64,000 nucleotides of DNA from Pseudomonas sp. KU26590 (GTDB lineage Bacteria; Pseudomonadota; Gammaproteobacteria; Pseudomonadales; Pseudomonadaceae). The notes below the pieces were generated by a model, which did no database searches, was not told the DNA's origin, and was given only the letters and a program-made list of their open reading frames with translations. Shown in pieces: positions 47,633-57,972 of the stretch (the stretch's first letter is position 1; each line of letters starts with the position of its first letter). The translations under genes and the position numbers were made by a program. The DNA lies in assembly GCF_026153515.1 (NCBI RefSeq), contig NZ_CP110644.1, forward strand, positions 6,115,443-6,179,442, read 5' to 3'.

Positions 47633-48901
47633 TCAGCCGTTAAACACGTCATCCACGCTCTTCAGCGGATAGTGCTTCGGATACGGCAGGGTGGCGACGC
47701 CGCTCTCGATGGCTGCCTTGGCAACGGCATCGGAAACGACGGTCAGCAGGCGCACGTCCAGTGGTTTCGGGATGATGTACTCACGACCGAATTCCAGGGC
47801 GATGCCGCCGTAGGCGTCGCACACTTCCTGAGGTACAGGCAGCTTGGCCAGTTCGCGCAGAGCGTTGGCCGCTGCGATCTTCATCTCTTCGTTGATGCGC
47901 TTGGCGCGAACGTCCAGTGCGCCACGGAAGATGAACGGGAAGCCCAACACGTTGTTTACCTGGTTCGGGTAGTCCGAACGGCCGGTCGCCATGATCACGT
48001 CGTTGCGGGTGGCGTGAGCCAGTTCTGGCGAGATCTCCGGATCCGGGTTCGAGCAGGCGAACACGATCGGGTTGGCCGCCATCGCCTTCAGGCCTTCAGC
48101 GCTCAGCAGGTTCGGACCGGACAGACCGACGAACACGTCGGCGCCTTCCAGTGCATCGGCCAGGGTGCGCTTGTCGGTGGAGTGAGCGAACTGCGCCTTG
48201 TACTGATTCAGGTCGGTACGCCCGTCGTGAACCACGCCGTTACGGTCGATCATGAAGATGTTTTCGATCTTCGCGCCCATGCTCACCAGCAACTTCATGC
48301 AGGAGATGGCCGCAGCGCCAGCGCCCAGGCAGACGATCTTCGCCGCTTCCAGGGTTTTGCCGGCGATTTCCAGCGCGTTGATCATGCCGGCTGCGGTGAC
48401 GATCGCGGTGCCGTGCTGGTCATCGTGGAAAACCGGAATGTCGCACTGCTCGATCAGCGCCTTTTCGATCTCGAAGCACTCAGGTGCCTTGATGTCTTCC
48501 AGGTTGATGCCGCCGAAGGTGATGGAGATGCGTCGCACGGTGTCGATGAAGGCCTGCGGGCTTTCCGAATCGACTTCGATATCGAACACGTCGATCCCGG
48601 CAAAGCGCTTGAACAGCACGCCCTTGCCTTCCATGACCGGCTTGGACGCGAGAGGCCCAAGGTTACCCAGACCCAGAATCGCGGTGCCATCAGAGATGAC
48701 CGCTACCAGGTTGCCTTTGCCGGTGTACTTGTAGGCAAGCTCCGGATCGCGACCGATTTCGCGGACCGGCTCAGCCACACCCGGGCTGTAGGCCAGCGAC
48801 AGATCGCGAGCGGTTGCAGTGGCTTTGGTGATCTCGACACTGAGCTTCCCTGGACGGGGATGAGCGTGATATTCGAGAGCGGCAGTTTTCAAATCTGACA
48901 T
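47633..48901 (-). CDS. maeB: Malic enzyme, short form without phosphotransacetylase domain
   Basis: 422 residues. It decarboxylates malate to pyruvate, probably with NADP. The malic-enzyme N-terminal domain (LSLAYSPGVAEPV, GNLVAVISDGTAILGLGNLG) and catalytic KAPECFEIE / FHDDQHGTAIV are followed by the Rossmann segment VCLGAGAAAISC. E. coli MaeB carries an extra C-terminal phosphotransacetylase domain of about 330 residues that is absent here, as in the P. aeruginosa gene at this site. The gene is monocistronic. Confidence 0.95.
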   Translation of the reverse strand: MSDLKTAALEYHAHPRPGKLSVEITKATATARDLSLAYSPGVAEPVREIGRDPELAYKYTGKGNLVAVISDGTAILGLGNLGPLASKPVMEGKGVLFKRFAGIDVFDIEVDSESPQAFIDTVRRISITFGGINLEDIKAPECFEIEKALIEQCDIPVFHDDQHGTAIVTAAGMINALEIAGKTLEAAKIVCLGAGAAAISCMKLLVSMGAKIENIFMIDRNGVVHDGRTDLNQYKAQFAHSTDKRTLADALEGADVFVGLSGPNLLSAEGLKAMAANPIVFACSNPDPEISPELAHATRNDVIMATGRSDYPNQVNNVLGFPFIFRGALDVRAKRINEEMKIAAANALRELAKLPVPQEVCDAYGGIALEFGREYIIPKPLDVRLLTVVSDAVAKAAIESGVATLPYPKHYPLKSVDDVFNG

Positions 48902-49079
48902 GAGGGCATTCCGCTTTTTTGCTGTTGGACAGACGGACCGCCGAGCATACGCAAGTCATAAAGTCCTAACAAGACTGGCGGGTCACCTGTGTCAAGAGGC
49001 CGCATCTACGACTTTCAGCGTAGAGCCACGGAACATAAGGCCTCTAGCCGCGACAATCACCGACAATAATGTCTACAAT

Positions 49080-49883
49080 TTATTTATCAACTGTATCCAA
49101 CATGGCGGGATGAGTGACTGCCATCATCCAGCGCGACTGACCTGATTTAAGGCCGCCCCGCCGCGAACGATCAACCACCCAGCCACGGGCTTCGATTCGC
49201 TGACCCTTCAAGCGCTGCAGCGCGGCGGTGTCGAACTGGCCAAGCAGCCTGGGTGCAATGCGCAGCACCAGCGCATCGCCGAATTCGATCCACACGCCGC
49301 CGCCATTGCGCTGCACCTTGGTCACTTGTCCGCTGACCAGCGCAAACCCGCCAGTGCTGATCTGTTCAACCGGCTGGACCGGCGAGTGGCGCCACAGACC
49401 CAGGCCGGCCTGGCGAGCTGACTTTTCTGCGGCCTGCTGGCAGCTGACCAGCGCGACGTTCGGGGAGACTGCGACGAGATAGCCAAGGCCTTCCGCCAGC
49501 AGTTGAGCTTCAAGGTTGGCGCCGTCCCGCCCATAAACATTGGCGAGGGTGCGACCGTAGTGATCGGTCGGCTCTTCACCCACACGCAACCTGACCTGTC
49601 CGTCGCTGGCATTAACCAACGCCTGCAAACGACGCTTGGCCGCTACGGCAAATGGCTGGGCGGACTGACCTTTTTTACCGGTTTCTGGCGTATTCAGGCC
49701 AATCATGCGAACGCTGCGTCCATCGCTCAGGCGCACCGTGTCGCCATCGATCACTCGCTGCACCTGAACCACAGGCAGAGACGGCGGCGCCGGGCACAAG
49801 GCCTGGGCCGCCGAAAGCCAAATCGCGGACATAAAAAAGGCGCCCGCGAGGGACGCCTTTTTAAGCAGCCTGGAGAAACGCAT
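49080..49883 (-). CDS. Secreted staphylococcal-nuclease-like protein
   Basis: 267 residues. A signal peptide (MRFSRLLKKASLAGAFFMSA, cleaved after AQA near 28) precedes an SNase/TNase domain (about 38-160) with VIDGDTVRL, RMIGLNTPE and the YGRTLANVY segment holding the catalytic arginines and metal-binding Asp. The last 95 residues form an extra beta-rich region. It probably cuts nucleic acids in the periplasm or outside the cell. The ATG at 49883 has GGAGTC upstream. It follows rpmE by 23 bases, and a terminator-like hairpin overlaps its codons 8-17. Confidence 0.9.
   Translation of the reverse strand: MRFSRLLKKASLAGAFFMSAIWLSAAQALCPAPPSLPVVQVQRVIDGDTVRLSDGRSVRMIGLNTPETGKKGQSAQPFAVAAKRRLQALVNASDGQVRLRVGEEPTDHYGRTLANVYGRDGANLEAQLLAEGLGYLVAVSPNVALVSCQQAAEKSARQAGLGLWRHSPVQPVEQISTGGFALVSGQVTKVQRNGGGVWIEFGDALVLRIAPRLLGQFDTAALQRLKGQRIEARGWVVDRSRRGGLKSGQSRWMMAVTHPAMLDTVDK
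49833..49862 (-). terminator. Terminator-like hairpin inside the nuclease signal-peptide codons
   Basis: On the minus strand AAAAAGGCGTCCC, loop TCGC, GGGCGCCTTTTTT forms a stem with one bulged base and a six-T tail. It lies about 45-75 bases after the rpmE stop and within codons 8-17 of the nuclease gene (lysine-lysine-alanine to phenylalanine-phenylalanine). It fits an rpmE terminator or attenuator. Confidence 0.75.
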
Positions 49884-49906
49884 CGGCGACTCCAGAACGG
49901 CCAACC

Positions 49907-50140
49907 TTACTCTGCAGCAGCAGGAGCTTTGGTAGGACCGAACGCACCGAAACGCGACTTGAACTTGTCGACACGACCGCCGACGTCCAGAGTTTTTTGC
50001 TTGCCGGTGTAGAACGGGTGGCACTCGTTGCACACGTCCAGGCTCAGAGGCTTGGCCAGTGTGGAACGGGTTTTGATGACATTGCCGCAGCTGCAGGTTG
50101 CGTCAATGGCTTCGTAAACTGGATGGATATCAGCTTTCAT
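49907..50140 (-). CDS. rpmE: 50S ribosomal protein L31 (zinc-binding form)
   Basis: 77 residues with zinc-binding cysteines C16, C18, C37 and C40 (CSCGN and CNEC), so this is the Zn-containing RpmE form rather than the cysteine-free YkgM form. It forms bridge B1b between ribosomal subunits. The ATG has GAGGAAA upstream. A strong terminator-like hairpin follows inside the next gene. It is divergent from priA, as in other gamma-proteobacteria. Confidence 0.97.
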   Translation of the reverse strand: MKADIHPVYEAIDATCSCGNVIKTRSTLAKPLSLDVCNECHPFYTGKQKTLDVGGRVDKFKSRFGAFGPTKAPAAAE

Positions 50141-50308
50141 GGGTATTTCCTCAGGCTATCGTGCCGCCACCCAACACTATTGTTGAATACCGCACGGAAT
50201 TAGGCCGCGCATATTAACAGACAACGCCAATCACGCAAGGGAACGTTCACGCCGGTCGTCTGCTAAGATCGCGCCCTTCGTCATACTCCGTAACAGGATA
50301 TCCCCCGC

Positions 50309-52528
50309 GTGCCCGACGCCATCTTGCGCCTCGCCCTGCCCTCGCCGCTGCGTCGCCTGTTCGACTACCTTGCCCCCGCAGGTGTGCCGCGCAGTGCCTT
50401 GCAGCCGGGGATGCGCCTGCGCGTGCCGTTCGGCCGTCGGGAAATGATCGGCGTGCTGGTGGAAGTCGTCGAGCACAGTGACGTGCCGGCCGACAAACTC
50501 AAGCCGGCCATTGCCGTGCTGGACGCCGAAGCGCCCTTGCCACCGGCCTTGTTCAAGCTTTGCCTGTGGACCGCCCAGTATTACCAGCACAGCCTGGGCG
50601 ACACGTTTAGCTGGGCGTTGCCAGTGTTGCTGCGTCAGGGCGAGCCCGCAGAAGCGCGGCAAGAGCGGTTCTGGCATGCCGCGCCAGACGCCAGCATCGA
50701 TGACCCGCGCATCGCCCGGGCGCCGAAACAAAAAGAAGCGCTGCGCACGCTGGCCCAGCACCCCCACGGCGTCGCTCACCAGTTGCTGAGCAAGCTGATG
50801 CTCAACCGCGACAGCCTGAATCTGCTGCTCGCCAAGGGCCTGGTAACTGTCGAGGTGCGCGGTCATGGGTCGGCCGAGCGGCACGAGCATTGGCTGGCGC
50901 AGCCGGAACTGCCGCTCAACACCGAGCAACGGGCCGCCTATGAAGCCATCCGTTCGGGTTTTGGCAGCTTTCACGCCTCACTGCTGGCGGGCGTCACCGG
51001 CAGCGGCAAGACCGAGGTGTACCTGCAGCTCATCCGCGAAACCCTGGAAGCGGGCAAGCAGGCGCTGGTGCTGATTCCGGAAATCAACCTCGGCCCGCAG
51101 ACCCTTGCGCGCTTCGAGCAGCGGTTCAACGCGCGCATCGCGCTGCTGCACTCGGCGGTGAATGATCGCGACCGGCTGGACGCCTGGCTGGCGGCGCGCG
51201 ATGGCGAGGCCGACATCATCATCGGCACCCGCTCGGCGCTGTTCACCCCGATGAAAAACCCGGGGCTGATCATCATCGACGAGGAGCACGACGGCTCCTA
51301 TAAACAGCAGGAAGGCCTGCGCTATCACGCCCGGGATCTGGCGCTGGTGAGGGCGCATCAGGAGGACATACCGATCGTGCTCGGCTCGGCGACGCCTTCG
51401 CTGGAAAGCCTGCACAACGCCCACACCGGTCGGTATGCGCTCCTGCGTCTGAATCAGCGCGCGGGTGGTGCTCAGCAACCCCGCTTCCTGCGGCTGGACG
51501 TGAAAAGCCGCCCACTCGACAGCGGCATTTCTGGCCCCATGCAGCAAGCCATCGGCCAGACCCTGGCGGCGGGTCAACAGGTGTTGGTGTTCCTTAATCG
51601 CCGCGGCTTTGCCCCGACGCTGCTGTGTCACGACTGTGGCTGGCTGTCGGAATGCCCTCGCTGCGACGCGCGCATGACCGTGCACCAGCGCTCGGGTGAG
51701 TTGCGCTGCCACCATTGCGGCCATGTCGAGCGCGTGCCACGCAACTGCCCGGCGTGCGGCAAGGTCGATCTGCGCCCGGTCGGTGCCGGGACCGAGCGTG
51801 CCGAGGAAAGGCTGGCGATTCTGTTCCCCGACTATCCGGTGCTGCGTGTCGATCGCGACAGCACCTCGCGCAAGGACGCGATGAATCAGCTGTTCGCGAC
51901 CATCCAGAAAGGCCAGCCGTGCATTCTGGTGGGCACGCAGATGCTTGCCAAAGGGCATCACTTCCCACGCGTGACGCTGGTGTCGATTCTGGATGCCGAT
52001 GGCGGGCTGTTCTCCGGCGACTTCCGCGCCAGCGAGCGCATGGCGCAATTGATTGTGCAGGTCGCGGGCAGAGCCGGTCGCGCCGAAGAGCCGGGCAGGG
52101 TGATCATTCAGACCCACTTGGCCGACCATCCTTTATTAATTCAACTGACCGAACAGGGCTATTTTGCCTTTGCCGAGCAAGCGTTGAGTGAACGTCGCGC
52201 CGCCGGGCTGCCGCCGTTTTCGCACCTGGCCCTGCTGCGTGCCGAAGCGCACAAGCCGGGCCAGGCCGAAGGGTTTCTGGACGAGGCCTGCACCGAAGCC
52301 GAGCGATTGCTGAAGGACATGGCGCTGGGCGGCATCGAGCTGCTGGGCCCGGTTCCGGCACCGATGGAACGACGCGCGGGACGCTATCGCGCTCAATTGC
52401 TGGTCCAGGCCAACGCCCGCGCGCCGCTGCACAAGCTGCTTGCGACCTGGCTGCTGACACTGGAAAACATGCCGAGCGGGCGCCAGGTCAGATGGTCGCT
52501 GGACGTGGACCCGGTAGACCTTTATTGA
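50309..52528 (+). CDS. priA: Primosomal replication protein N' (PriA helicase)
   Basis: 739 residues. The N-terminal DNA-binding domain (about 1-200) recognises fork structures. The helicase core has Walker A GVTGSGKT (K234) and DEEH in IIIDEEHDGSYK. Eight cysteines in four CxxC pairs (CHDC, CPRC, CHHC, CPAC) bind two zincs. It restarts stalled replication forks by loading the primosome. The start is GTG at 50309 with AGGAT upstream. It is divergent from rpmE, and argS follows 120 bases later. Confidence 0.97.
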   Translation: MPDAILRLALPSPLRRLFDYLAPAGVPRSALQPGMRLRVPFGRREMIGVLVEVVEHSDVPADKLKPAIAVLDAEAPLPPALFKLCLWTAQYYQHSLGDTFSWALPVLLRQGEPAEARQERFWHAAPDASIDDPRIARAPKQKEALRTLAQHPHGVAHQLLSKLMLNRDSLNLLLAKGLVTVEVRGHGSAERHEHWLAQPELPLNTEQRAAYEAIRSGFGSFHASLLAGVTGSGKTEVYLQLIRETLEAGKQALVLIPEINLGPQTLARFEQRFNARIALLHSAVNDRDRLDAWLAARDGEADIIIGTRSALFTPMKNPGLIIIDEEHDGSYKQQEGLRYHARDLALVRAHQEDIPIVLGSATPSLESLHNAHTGRYALLRLNQRAGGAQQPRFLRLDVKSRPLDSGISGPMQQAIGQTLAAGQQVLVFLNRRGFAPTLLCHDCGWLSECPRCDARMTVHQRSGELRCHHCGHVERVPRNCPACGKVDLRPVGAGTERAEERLAILFPDYPVLRVDRDSTSRKDAMNQLFATIQKGQPCILVGTQMLAKGHHFPRVTLVSILDADGGLFSGDFRASERMAQLIVQVAGRAGRAEEPGRVIIQTHLADHPLLIQLTEQGYFAFAEQALSERRAAGLPPFSHLALLRAEAHKPGQAEGFLDEACTEAERLLKDMALGGIELLGPVPAPMERRAGRYRAQLLVQANARAPLHKLLATWLLTLENMPSGRQVRWSLDVDPVDLY

Positions 52529-52648
52529 TTCGCATCGGTTGACCGCGCATCCAGCGCGGTTGGCAAGGTGGCCCCGGCCACGGATAATGCCCAGTTTTTC
52601 CACCCGCGCATCCAGGCGCGGCCGCGCTTGCGGTCGAAAGAGAGCACC

Positions 52649-54394
52649 ATGAAAGACACCATTCGCCAGCTGATTCAACAAGCTCTGAGCCAACTCGTCA
52701 CCGATGGCGTCTTGCCGGAAGGGCTGACGCCGGCGATTCAGGTGGAGAACGCCAAGGACAAGAAAAACGGTGACTTCGCCAGCAATATCGCGATGATGCT
52801 GGCCAAGCCTGCGGGCCTGAAACCGCGTGATCTGGCCGAGAAAATCGTCGCCGCGCTGCCCGCCGACGAGCAGATCACCCAGGTCGACATCGCCGGCCCC
52901 GGTTTCCTCAACTTCTTCCAGAACACCCAGGCACTGGCGGCGCGTCTCGACGAAGCCCTCGCCGACGCGACCCTGTCCGTGCGCAAGAACGGCCCTGCCC
53001 AACGCGTTGTGGTCGACCTGTCTGCACCGAATCTGGCCAAAGAGATGCACGTCGGCCATTTGCGCTCGACCATCATTGGCGACGGTGTGGCCAGCGTCCT
53101 TGAGTTTCTGGGCGACACCGTAATCCGCCAGAACCACGTCGGCGACTGGGGCACTCAGTTCGGCATGCTGCTGGCCTATCTGCAGGAAACCCCGGCGACC
53201 AGCGATGAGCTGGCTGACCTCGAAAACTTCTACCGCGCCGCCAAGGGCCGTTTCGACGAGTCCGAGGAGTTCGCCGAGCGCGCACGTGGCCTGGTGGTCA
53301 AGCTGCAAGCCGGCGACGCCGAGTGCCTGAGCCTGTGGACGCGCTTCAAAGACATCTCCCTGTCCCACTGCCAGGAAGTGTACGAGCGCCTGAACGTCAA
53401 GCTCACGCCGAAGGACGTCATGGGCGAAAGCGCCTACAACGACGACCTCGCCAATGTCGTCGCCGACCTCAAGAAGGCCGGGCTGCTGGTCGAGAGCAAC
53501 GGCGCGCAGTGTGTGTTCCTCGAAGAATTCAAAACCGCTGAAGGCACGCCGCTGCCGGTGATCGTGCAAAAGGCCGGTGGCGGTTATCTGTATGCCACCA
53601 CCGACCTCGCTGCCATTCGCTACCGCAGCAACGTGCTGAAAGCCGAGCGTGCGCTGTATTTCGTCGATCAGCGTCAGGCCCTGCACTTTCAGCAGGTCTT
53701 CGAAGTGGCGCGCCGCGCAGGCTTCGTCACCAACGGCATGCAGATGGAGCACATGGGCTTCGGCACCATGAACGGCGCCGATGGCCGTCCGTTCAAGACC
53801 CGCGATGGCGGCACGGTCAAGCTGGTCGATTTGCTCGATGAAGCCGAAGAACGCGCCTATACGCTGGTTAAAGAGAAAAACCCGGACGTCGCCGAAGACG
53901 AGTTGCGCTCGATCGCCAAGGCCGTGGGCATCAGCGCGGTGAAATACGCTGACCTGTCCAAGCATCGCGCCAGTGACTACAGCTTCAACTTTGACCAGAT
54001 GCTCAGCTTCGAAGGCAACACTGCGCCTTATCTGCTGTACGCCTACACCCGTGTGGCCGGCGTGTTCCGCAAACTCGACGAAAAGGGCGAAACCTTCGAC
54101 GCAAGCGCGGGCCGGATCATTCTTGACGCACCGCAAGAGCAAGACCTGGCCGCGCGTCTGGCGCAGTTCGGCGAGACAGTGAACATCGTTGCCGATAAGG
54201 GCACGCCCCATGTGCTCTGCGCCTATGTGTACGACCTAGCCGGTCTGTTCTCCAGCTTCTACGAGAACTGCCCGATCCTGACAGCGGAAAACCCTGAACA
54301 ACAGCAAAGCCGTCTGCGCCTCGCCGCCCTAACCGGTCGCACCCTCAAGCAAGGCCTGCAGTTGCTGGGTCTGGACACTCTGGAGCGTATGTAA
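52649..54394 (+). CDS. argS: Arginyl-tRNA synthetase
   Basis: 581 residues. It is a class I enzyme with the N-terminal Add-1 domain that reads the tRNA D-loop (about 1-110), the HIGH-type motif HVGH in [18 protein letters not shown], and a C-terminal alpha-helical anticodon-binding domain (about 465-581) ending [10 protein letters not shown] canonical KMSKS is absent, as is common in ArgRS. The ATG at 52649 ([15 protein letters not shown]) has an AAGAGAG site; an earlier in-frame start at 52568 would add 27 unlikely residues. The SPOR protein follows one base later. Confidence 0.97.
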   Translation: MKDTIRQLIQQALSQLVTDGVLPEGLTPAIQVENAKDKKNGDFASNIAMMLAKPAGLKPRDLAEKIVAALPADEQITQVDIAGPGFLNFFQNTQALAARLDEALADATLSVRKNGPAQRVVVDLSAPNLAKEMHVGHLRSTIIGDGVASVLEFLGDTVIRQNHVGDWGTQFGMLLAYLQETPATSDELADLENFYRAAKGRFDESEEFAERARGLVVKLQAGDAECLSLWTRFKDISLSHCQEVYERLNVKLTPKDVMGESAYNDDLANVVADLKKAGLLVESNGAQCVFLEEFKTAEGTPLPVIVQKAGGGYLYATTDLAAIRYRSNVLKAERALYFVDQRQALHFQQVFEVARRAGFVTNGMQMEHMGFGTMNGADGRPFKTRDGGTVKLVDLLDEAEERAYTLVKEKNPDVAEDELRSIAKAVGISAVKYADLSKHRASDYSFNFDQMLSFEGNTAPYLLYAYTRVAGVFRKLDEKGETFDASAGRIILDAPQEQDLAARLAQFGETVNIVADKGTPHVLCAYVYDLAGLFSSFYENCPILTAENPEQQQSRLRLAALTGRTLKQGLQLLGLDTLERM

Positions 54395-54395
54395 G

Positions 54396-55085
54396 TTGGC
54401 CGTTAAAAAGAAACCTGCTCCCAAGCGCGGCGCCAGCCGGTATCAGGCCCCCGCAAAGCAGCCGATTCCGGGCTGGGTATGGATGGCGATCGGCCTGACC
54501 GTCGGCGCTTTCGTCGTTTTTCTGATGAAGCTCGAACCCGGCAGCGGCGACGACATCAAGCGCGTGAAGGCTGAAGCCAAGGCCGCGAAGATCGCCGAAG
54601 CGAACAAGACGCCGCCCAGCCCGACCGCGCCAGTGAAGCCCAAATACGACTTCTACACACTGTTGCCTGAGTCTGAAGTCATCGTGCCGAACGAAGCGGT
54701 ACCCGAGAAGACGCCACCGGTCGTTGCGCCAAGCACGCCGGTTACGCCTGAAGTGGCCGCGAAGATCGACACGGCTCGCGCCCAGGCGGCGCTCAGCGGT
54801 TTGACCCCGCCACCAGCACCTGCGGTGACCAAGCCAGCGGCCGTGACGACGTTCTTCCTGCAAGCGGGCTCGTTCCGCAAACAGGCCGATGCCGAGAAAG
54901 TGCGCGCGCAGATCATTCTGCTGGGGCAAACGTCGACCGTGGAGTCGGGCACGGTGAAGGATGAAACCTGGTACCGCGTGCTGGTCGGCCCGTTCAGCAA
55001 TCGCGAACAGCTGACAACAGCGCAGAAGCAACTGGCGGGCGGCGGCTTCAGCAACCTGCTGCTGCAACAGCGCCAGGCTCGCTAG
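54396..55085 (+). CDS. FtsN-like SPOR-domain cell division protein
   Basis: 229 residues from a TTG one base after the argS stop, with GGAG 11 bases upstream. A basic cytoplasmic tail (AVKKKPAPKRGASRY) precedes one membrane helix (about 26-44), a Pro/Ala/Lys linker, and a C-terminal SPOR domain (about 148-225, TFFLQAGSFRKQADAEKV onwards). The layout and position next to argS match FtsN-type proteins, which activate septal peptidoglycan synthesis in the divisome. It is probably translationally linked to argS. Confidence 0.9.
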   Translation: MAVKKKPAPKRGASRYQAPAKQPIPGWVWMAIGLTVGAFVVFLMKLEPGSGDDIKRVKAEAKAAKIAEANKTPPSPTAPVKPKYDFYTLLPESEVIVPNEAVPEKTPPVVAPSTPVTPEVAAKIDTARAQAALSGLTPPPAPAVTKPAAVTTFFLQAGSFRKQADAEKVRAQIILLGQTSTVESGTVKDETWYRVLVGPFSNREQLTTAQKQLAGGGFSNLLLQQRQAR

Positions 55086-55158
55086 GGCACTGCCACCCAC
55101 TGCAGATTGATATACGCACGACCAAAGATCGTCCCCGCTTCAGGCGGGCACGATCCAC

Positions 55159-55247
55159 TGTAGGAGCGCGCGTGCCCGCGAATGCGGTGGATCAGCAACG
55201 GATCCATTGCCTGACACACCGCATTCGCGGGCAAGCGCGCTCCTACA
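55159..55247. repeat. REPIN, family A
   Basis: The left arm TGTAGGAGCGCGCGTGCCCG (55159 on) has one change, T to G, from the family word; the right arm ends GCGCGCTCCTACA at 55247. It lies between the FtsN-like gene and hslV. Apart from the repeat, the 309-base gap only holds the hslV promoter region. Confidence 0.92.
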
Positions 55248-55394
55248 AAGGGCGAGGCAACGGCGACTCCTGGGAAGATACCTGCCGAAGTCACCATTCA
55301 TCCCTCAATCCACTCAACGGTTGAAATACCCGCCCCCACCCCCATATGAGTTTCCATCAGGGCATTTTCGCCCCGCAGCGTGGAGACTCTCCCC

Positions 55395-55925
55395 TTGACC
55401 ACCATCGTTTCAGTGCGCCGCCAAGGCAAAGTCGTCATGGCCGGTGACGGCCAGGTTTCCCTGGGCAATACCGTCATGAAAGGCAACGCCAAGAAAGTCC
55501 GGCGCCTTTACCACGGCCAGGTCATCGCCGGCTTCGCAGGCGCCACCGCTGACGCCTTCACCCTGTTCGAACGCTTCGAAGCCCAGCTGGAAAAACACCA
55601 GGGTCACCTCGTCCGTGCCGCCGTAGAGCTGGCGAAAGAATGGCGCACCGATCGCTCCTTGAGCCGCCTTGAAGCCATGCTGGCCGTTGCCAACAAAGAC
55701 GCTTCGCTGATCATTACCGGTAACGGCGACGTGGTTGAGCCCGAAGACGGCCTGATCGCCATGGGTTCCGGCGGCGCTTTTGCCCAGGCCGCGGCCCGCG
55801 CGCTGCTGCTGAAGACCGAGCTCTCTGCCCGTGAAATCGCTGAAACCGCCCTGCACATTGCCGGCGACATCTGTGTCTTCACCAACCACAACATCACCAT
55901 TGAGGAGCAGGACCTCGCCGAGTAA
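55395..55925 (+). CDS. hslV: ATP-dependent protease peptidase subunit HslV
   Basis: 176 residues. It is a proteasome-like threonine protease that degrades proteins fed by HslU. The start must be the TTG at 55395, with GGAG ten bases upstream, because this puts the catalytic threonine directly after the initiator Met (MTTIVSVRR); a GTG five codons earlier would block it. [20 protein letters not shown] and the glycine-rich [11 protein letters not shown] are as in homologues. It is followed by hslU after 68 bases in one operon. Confidence 0.97.
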   Translation: MTTIVSVRRQGKVVMAGDGQVSLGNTVMKGNAKKVRRLYHGQVIAGFAGATADAFTLFERFEAQLEKHQGHLVRAAVELAKEWRTDRSLSRLEAMLAVANKDASLIITGNGDVVEPEDGLIAMGSGGAFAQAAARALLLKTELSAREIAETALHIAGDICVFTNHNITIEEQDLAE

Positions 55926-55993
55926 GCCGCTGGTGATGGCCGCCCTTCATGCGGCCTGCCCGACCTACATGCTGCCGAGGACCGTTGAAAACC

Positions 55994-57331
55994 ATGTCCA
56001 TGACTCCCCGTGAAATCGTCCACGAACTCAATCGCCATATCATCGGCCAGGACGATGCCAAGCGCGCCGTCGCCATCGCTTTGCGTAACCGCTGGCGCCG
56101 GATGCAGTTGCCTGAAGAGCTGCGCGTCGAAGTCACCCCCAAGAACATCCTGATGATTGGCCCGACCGGCGTCGGTAAAACCGAAATCGCCCGTCGTCTG
56201 GCCAAGCTCGCCAATGCGCCGTTCATCAAGGTCGAAGCGACCAAGTTCACCGAAGTCGGCTATGTGGGCCGCGACGTCGAGTCGATCATCCGTGATCTGG
56301 CCGACGCTGCGATGAAGCTGCTGCGCGAACAGGAAATCACCAAGGTTCGCCACCGCGCCGAAGACGCCGCCGAAGACCGTATCCTCGACGCCCTGCTGCC
56401 ACCGGCACGCGCGGGCTTCAACGAAGACGCGACGTCGGGCAGCGATTCCAACACCCGTCAGCTGTTCCGCAAGCGTCTGCGCGAAGGCCAGCTGGACGAC
56501 AAGGAAATCGAGATCGAGGTCGCCGAAATGGGCGGCGTTGATATTTCCGCGCCGCCGGGCATGGAAGAGATGACCAACCAGCTGCAAAGCCTGTTTGCCA
56601 ACATGGGCAAGGGCAAGAAAAAGAGCCGCAAGCTGAAAGTCAAAGACGCGCTGAAGATGGTTCGCGATGAAGAAGCGGGTCGCCTGGTCAACGACGAAGA
56701 GCTGAAAGCCAAGGCGCTGGAAGCCGTTGAACAGCACGGTATCGTGTTCATCGACGAGATCGACAAAGTGGCCAAGCGCGGCAATGTCGGCGGCGCCGAT
56801 GTGTCCCGCGAAGGCGTGCAGCGCGACCTGCTGCCGCTGATCGAAGGCTGCACCGTCAACACCAAGCTGGGCATGGTGAAGACCGATCACATCCTGTTCA
56901 TCGCCTCCGGTGCGTTCCACCTGAGCAAGCCGAGCGATCTGGTGCCTGAGCTGCAGGGTCGTCTGCCGATTCGCGTCGAGCTGAAAGCGCTGAGCCCGCA
57001 GGATTTCGAACGCATCCTGACCGAACCCCATGCATCGCTGACCGAGCAGTACCGCGAGCTGTTGAAGACCGAAGGCCTGAACATCGCGTTCCTGCCGGAC
57101 GGCATCAAGCGTCTGGCCGAGATCGCCTGGCAGGTCAACGAGAAGACCGAAAACATCGGTGCGCGTCGCCTGCACACGCTGCTTGAGCGGTTGCTGGAGG
57201 AAGTTTCTTTCAGTGCCGGTGACCTGGCGGGCGCCCAGGATGGCGGGACCATCCAGATCGACGCTGAATACGTGAACAGTCATCTGGGTGAGCTGGCGGA
57301 AGACGAAGATCTGTCGCGTTATATCCTCTAA
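55994..57331 (+). CDS. hslU: ATP-dependent protease ATPase subunit HslU
   Basis: 445 residues. It is an AAA+ unfoldase with Walker A GPTGVGKT (K62), the pore motif GYVGRDVES, Walker [12 protein letters not shown] and the C-terminal [15 protein letters not shown] and SRYIL tail that inserts into HslV. It unfolds substrates and threads them into HslV. The intermediate I-domain (about 110-240) is present. The ATG at 55994 ([16 protein letters not shown]) agrees with homologues. Confidence 0.98.
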   Translation: MSMTPREIVHELNRHIIGQDDAKRAVAIALRNRWRRMQLPEELRVEVTPKNILMIGPTGVGKTEIARRLAKLANAPFIKVEATKFTEVGYVGRDVESIIRDLADAAMKLLREQEITKVRHRAEDAAEDRILDALLPPARAGFNEDATSGSDSNTRQLFRKRLREGQLDDKEIEIEVAEMGGVDISAPPGMEEMTNQLQSLFANMGKGKKKSRKLKVKDALKMVRDEEAGRLVNDEELKAKALEAVEQHGIVFIDEIDKVAKRGNVGGADVSREGVQRDLLPLIEGCTVNTKLGMVKTDHILFIASGAFHLSKPSDLVPELQGRLPIRVELKALSPQDFERILTEPHASLTEQYRELLKTEGLNIAFLPDGIKRLAEIAWQVNEKTENIGARRLHTLLERLLEEVSFSAGDLAGAQDGGTIQIDAEYVNSHLGELAEDEDLSRYIL

Positions 57332-57348
57332 CGCGCGGCACCCCGACG

Positions 57349-57436
57349 TGTAGGAGCCGGCTTGCTGGCGAACGCAACCTGTCAGGCGATCATCTGCGTC
57401 TGATACACCGCATTCGCCAGCAAGCCGGCTCCTACA
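57349..57436. repeat. REPIN, family B
   Basis: Inverted arms TGTAGGAGCCGGCTTGCTGG and its complement, ending CTCCTACA at 57436, flank a short centre. It lies 17 bases after the hslU stop. With the copy at 47447 it is one of two family B elements in the window. Confidence 0.93.
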
Positions 57437-57545
57437 GGTCTTTCGGCGTATGGACGTCTGTTGCAGCGTCAGGATGTCTGCCTTGCTGCAACATCGCGGC
57501 TCGCTACAGACCTTCTTGCAACCACCGGTCCAAGGCCTTACCCCA

Positions 57546-57923
57546 ATGTCGAGAATCCCCACCGCTATCCAGCTGCACAAAGCCTCGAAGGTCCTCAGCC
57601 TGAAATACGGGCCGGATGAGGAATACCGTCTGCCGGCGGAATTTTTGCGCGTGCATTCGCCTTCGGCGGAGGTGCAGGGCCATGGCAATCCGATTCTGCA
57701 ATTCGGCAAGCTGGGGGTCGGGCTTACCAAAGTAGAGCCCGCCGGCCAGTACGCGCTGAAGTTGACCTTCGACGACGGTCATGACAGCGGTTTGTTTACC
57801 TGGGAATACCTGGAGCAACTGGCGCAACGCCAGGCGCAACTGTGGGATGAGTATCTGGCCGAGCTCAAGGCCGCCGGGAAATCACGCGACCCTGCCGAGC
57901 AAGTCATCAAGCTGATGCTCTAG
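57546..57923 (+). CDS. DUF971 / GBBH-like N-terminal domain protein
   Basis: 125 residues. It belongs to the small DUF971 family (gamma-butyrobetaine hydroxylase-like N-terminal domain), with LRVHSPSAEVQGHG, YALKLTFDDGHDSGLFTWEYL and a C-terminal AGKSRDP. In other proteins this fold is found with iron-sulfur or metal-linked enzymes; its role alone is unknown. The ATG at 57546 matches homologues (MxxIPTAIxLHKASKxLSL); the frame is open further upstream. In P. aeruginosa the same gene stands between hslU and phaC1. Confidence 0.9.
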   Translation: MSRIPTAIQLHKASKVLSLKYGPDEEYRLPAEFLRVHSPSAEVQGHGNPILQFGKLGVGLTKVEPAGQYALKLTFDDGHDSGLFTWEYLEQLAQRQAQLWDEYLAELKAAGKSRDPAEQVIKLML

Positions 57924-57972
57924 CCCGTCGCCGTGGCTGAACAGCAAATCTCCGACCTCGAACACAATCCAC

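Noticed and set aside
52136..54211. A 691-codon open frame antisense to the end of priA and most of argS
   Set aside because: It spans the boundary of two conserved sense genes, which is not expected of a real gene.
55604..57730. A 708-codon open frame antisense to hslV, hslU and part of DUF971
   Set aside because: It crosses three conserved genes and a REPIN; product composition is that of a shadow.
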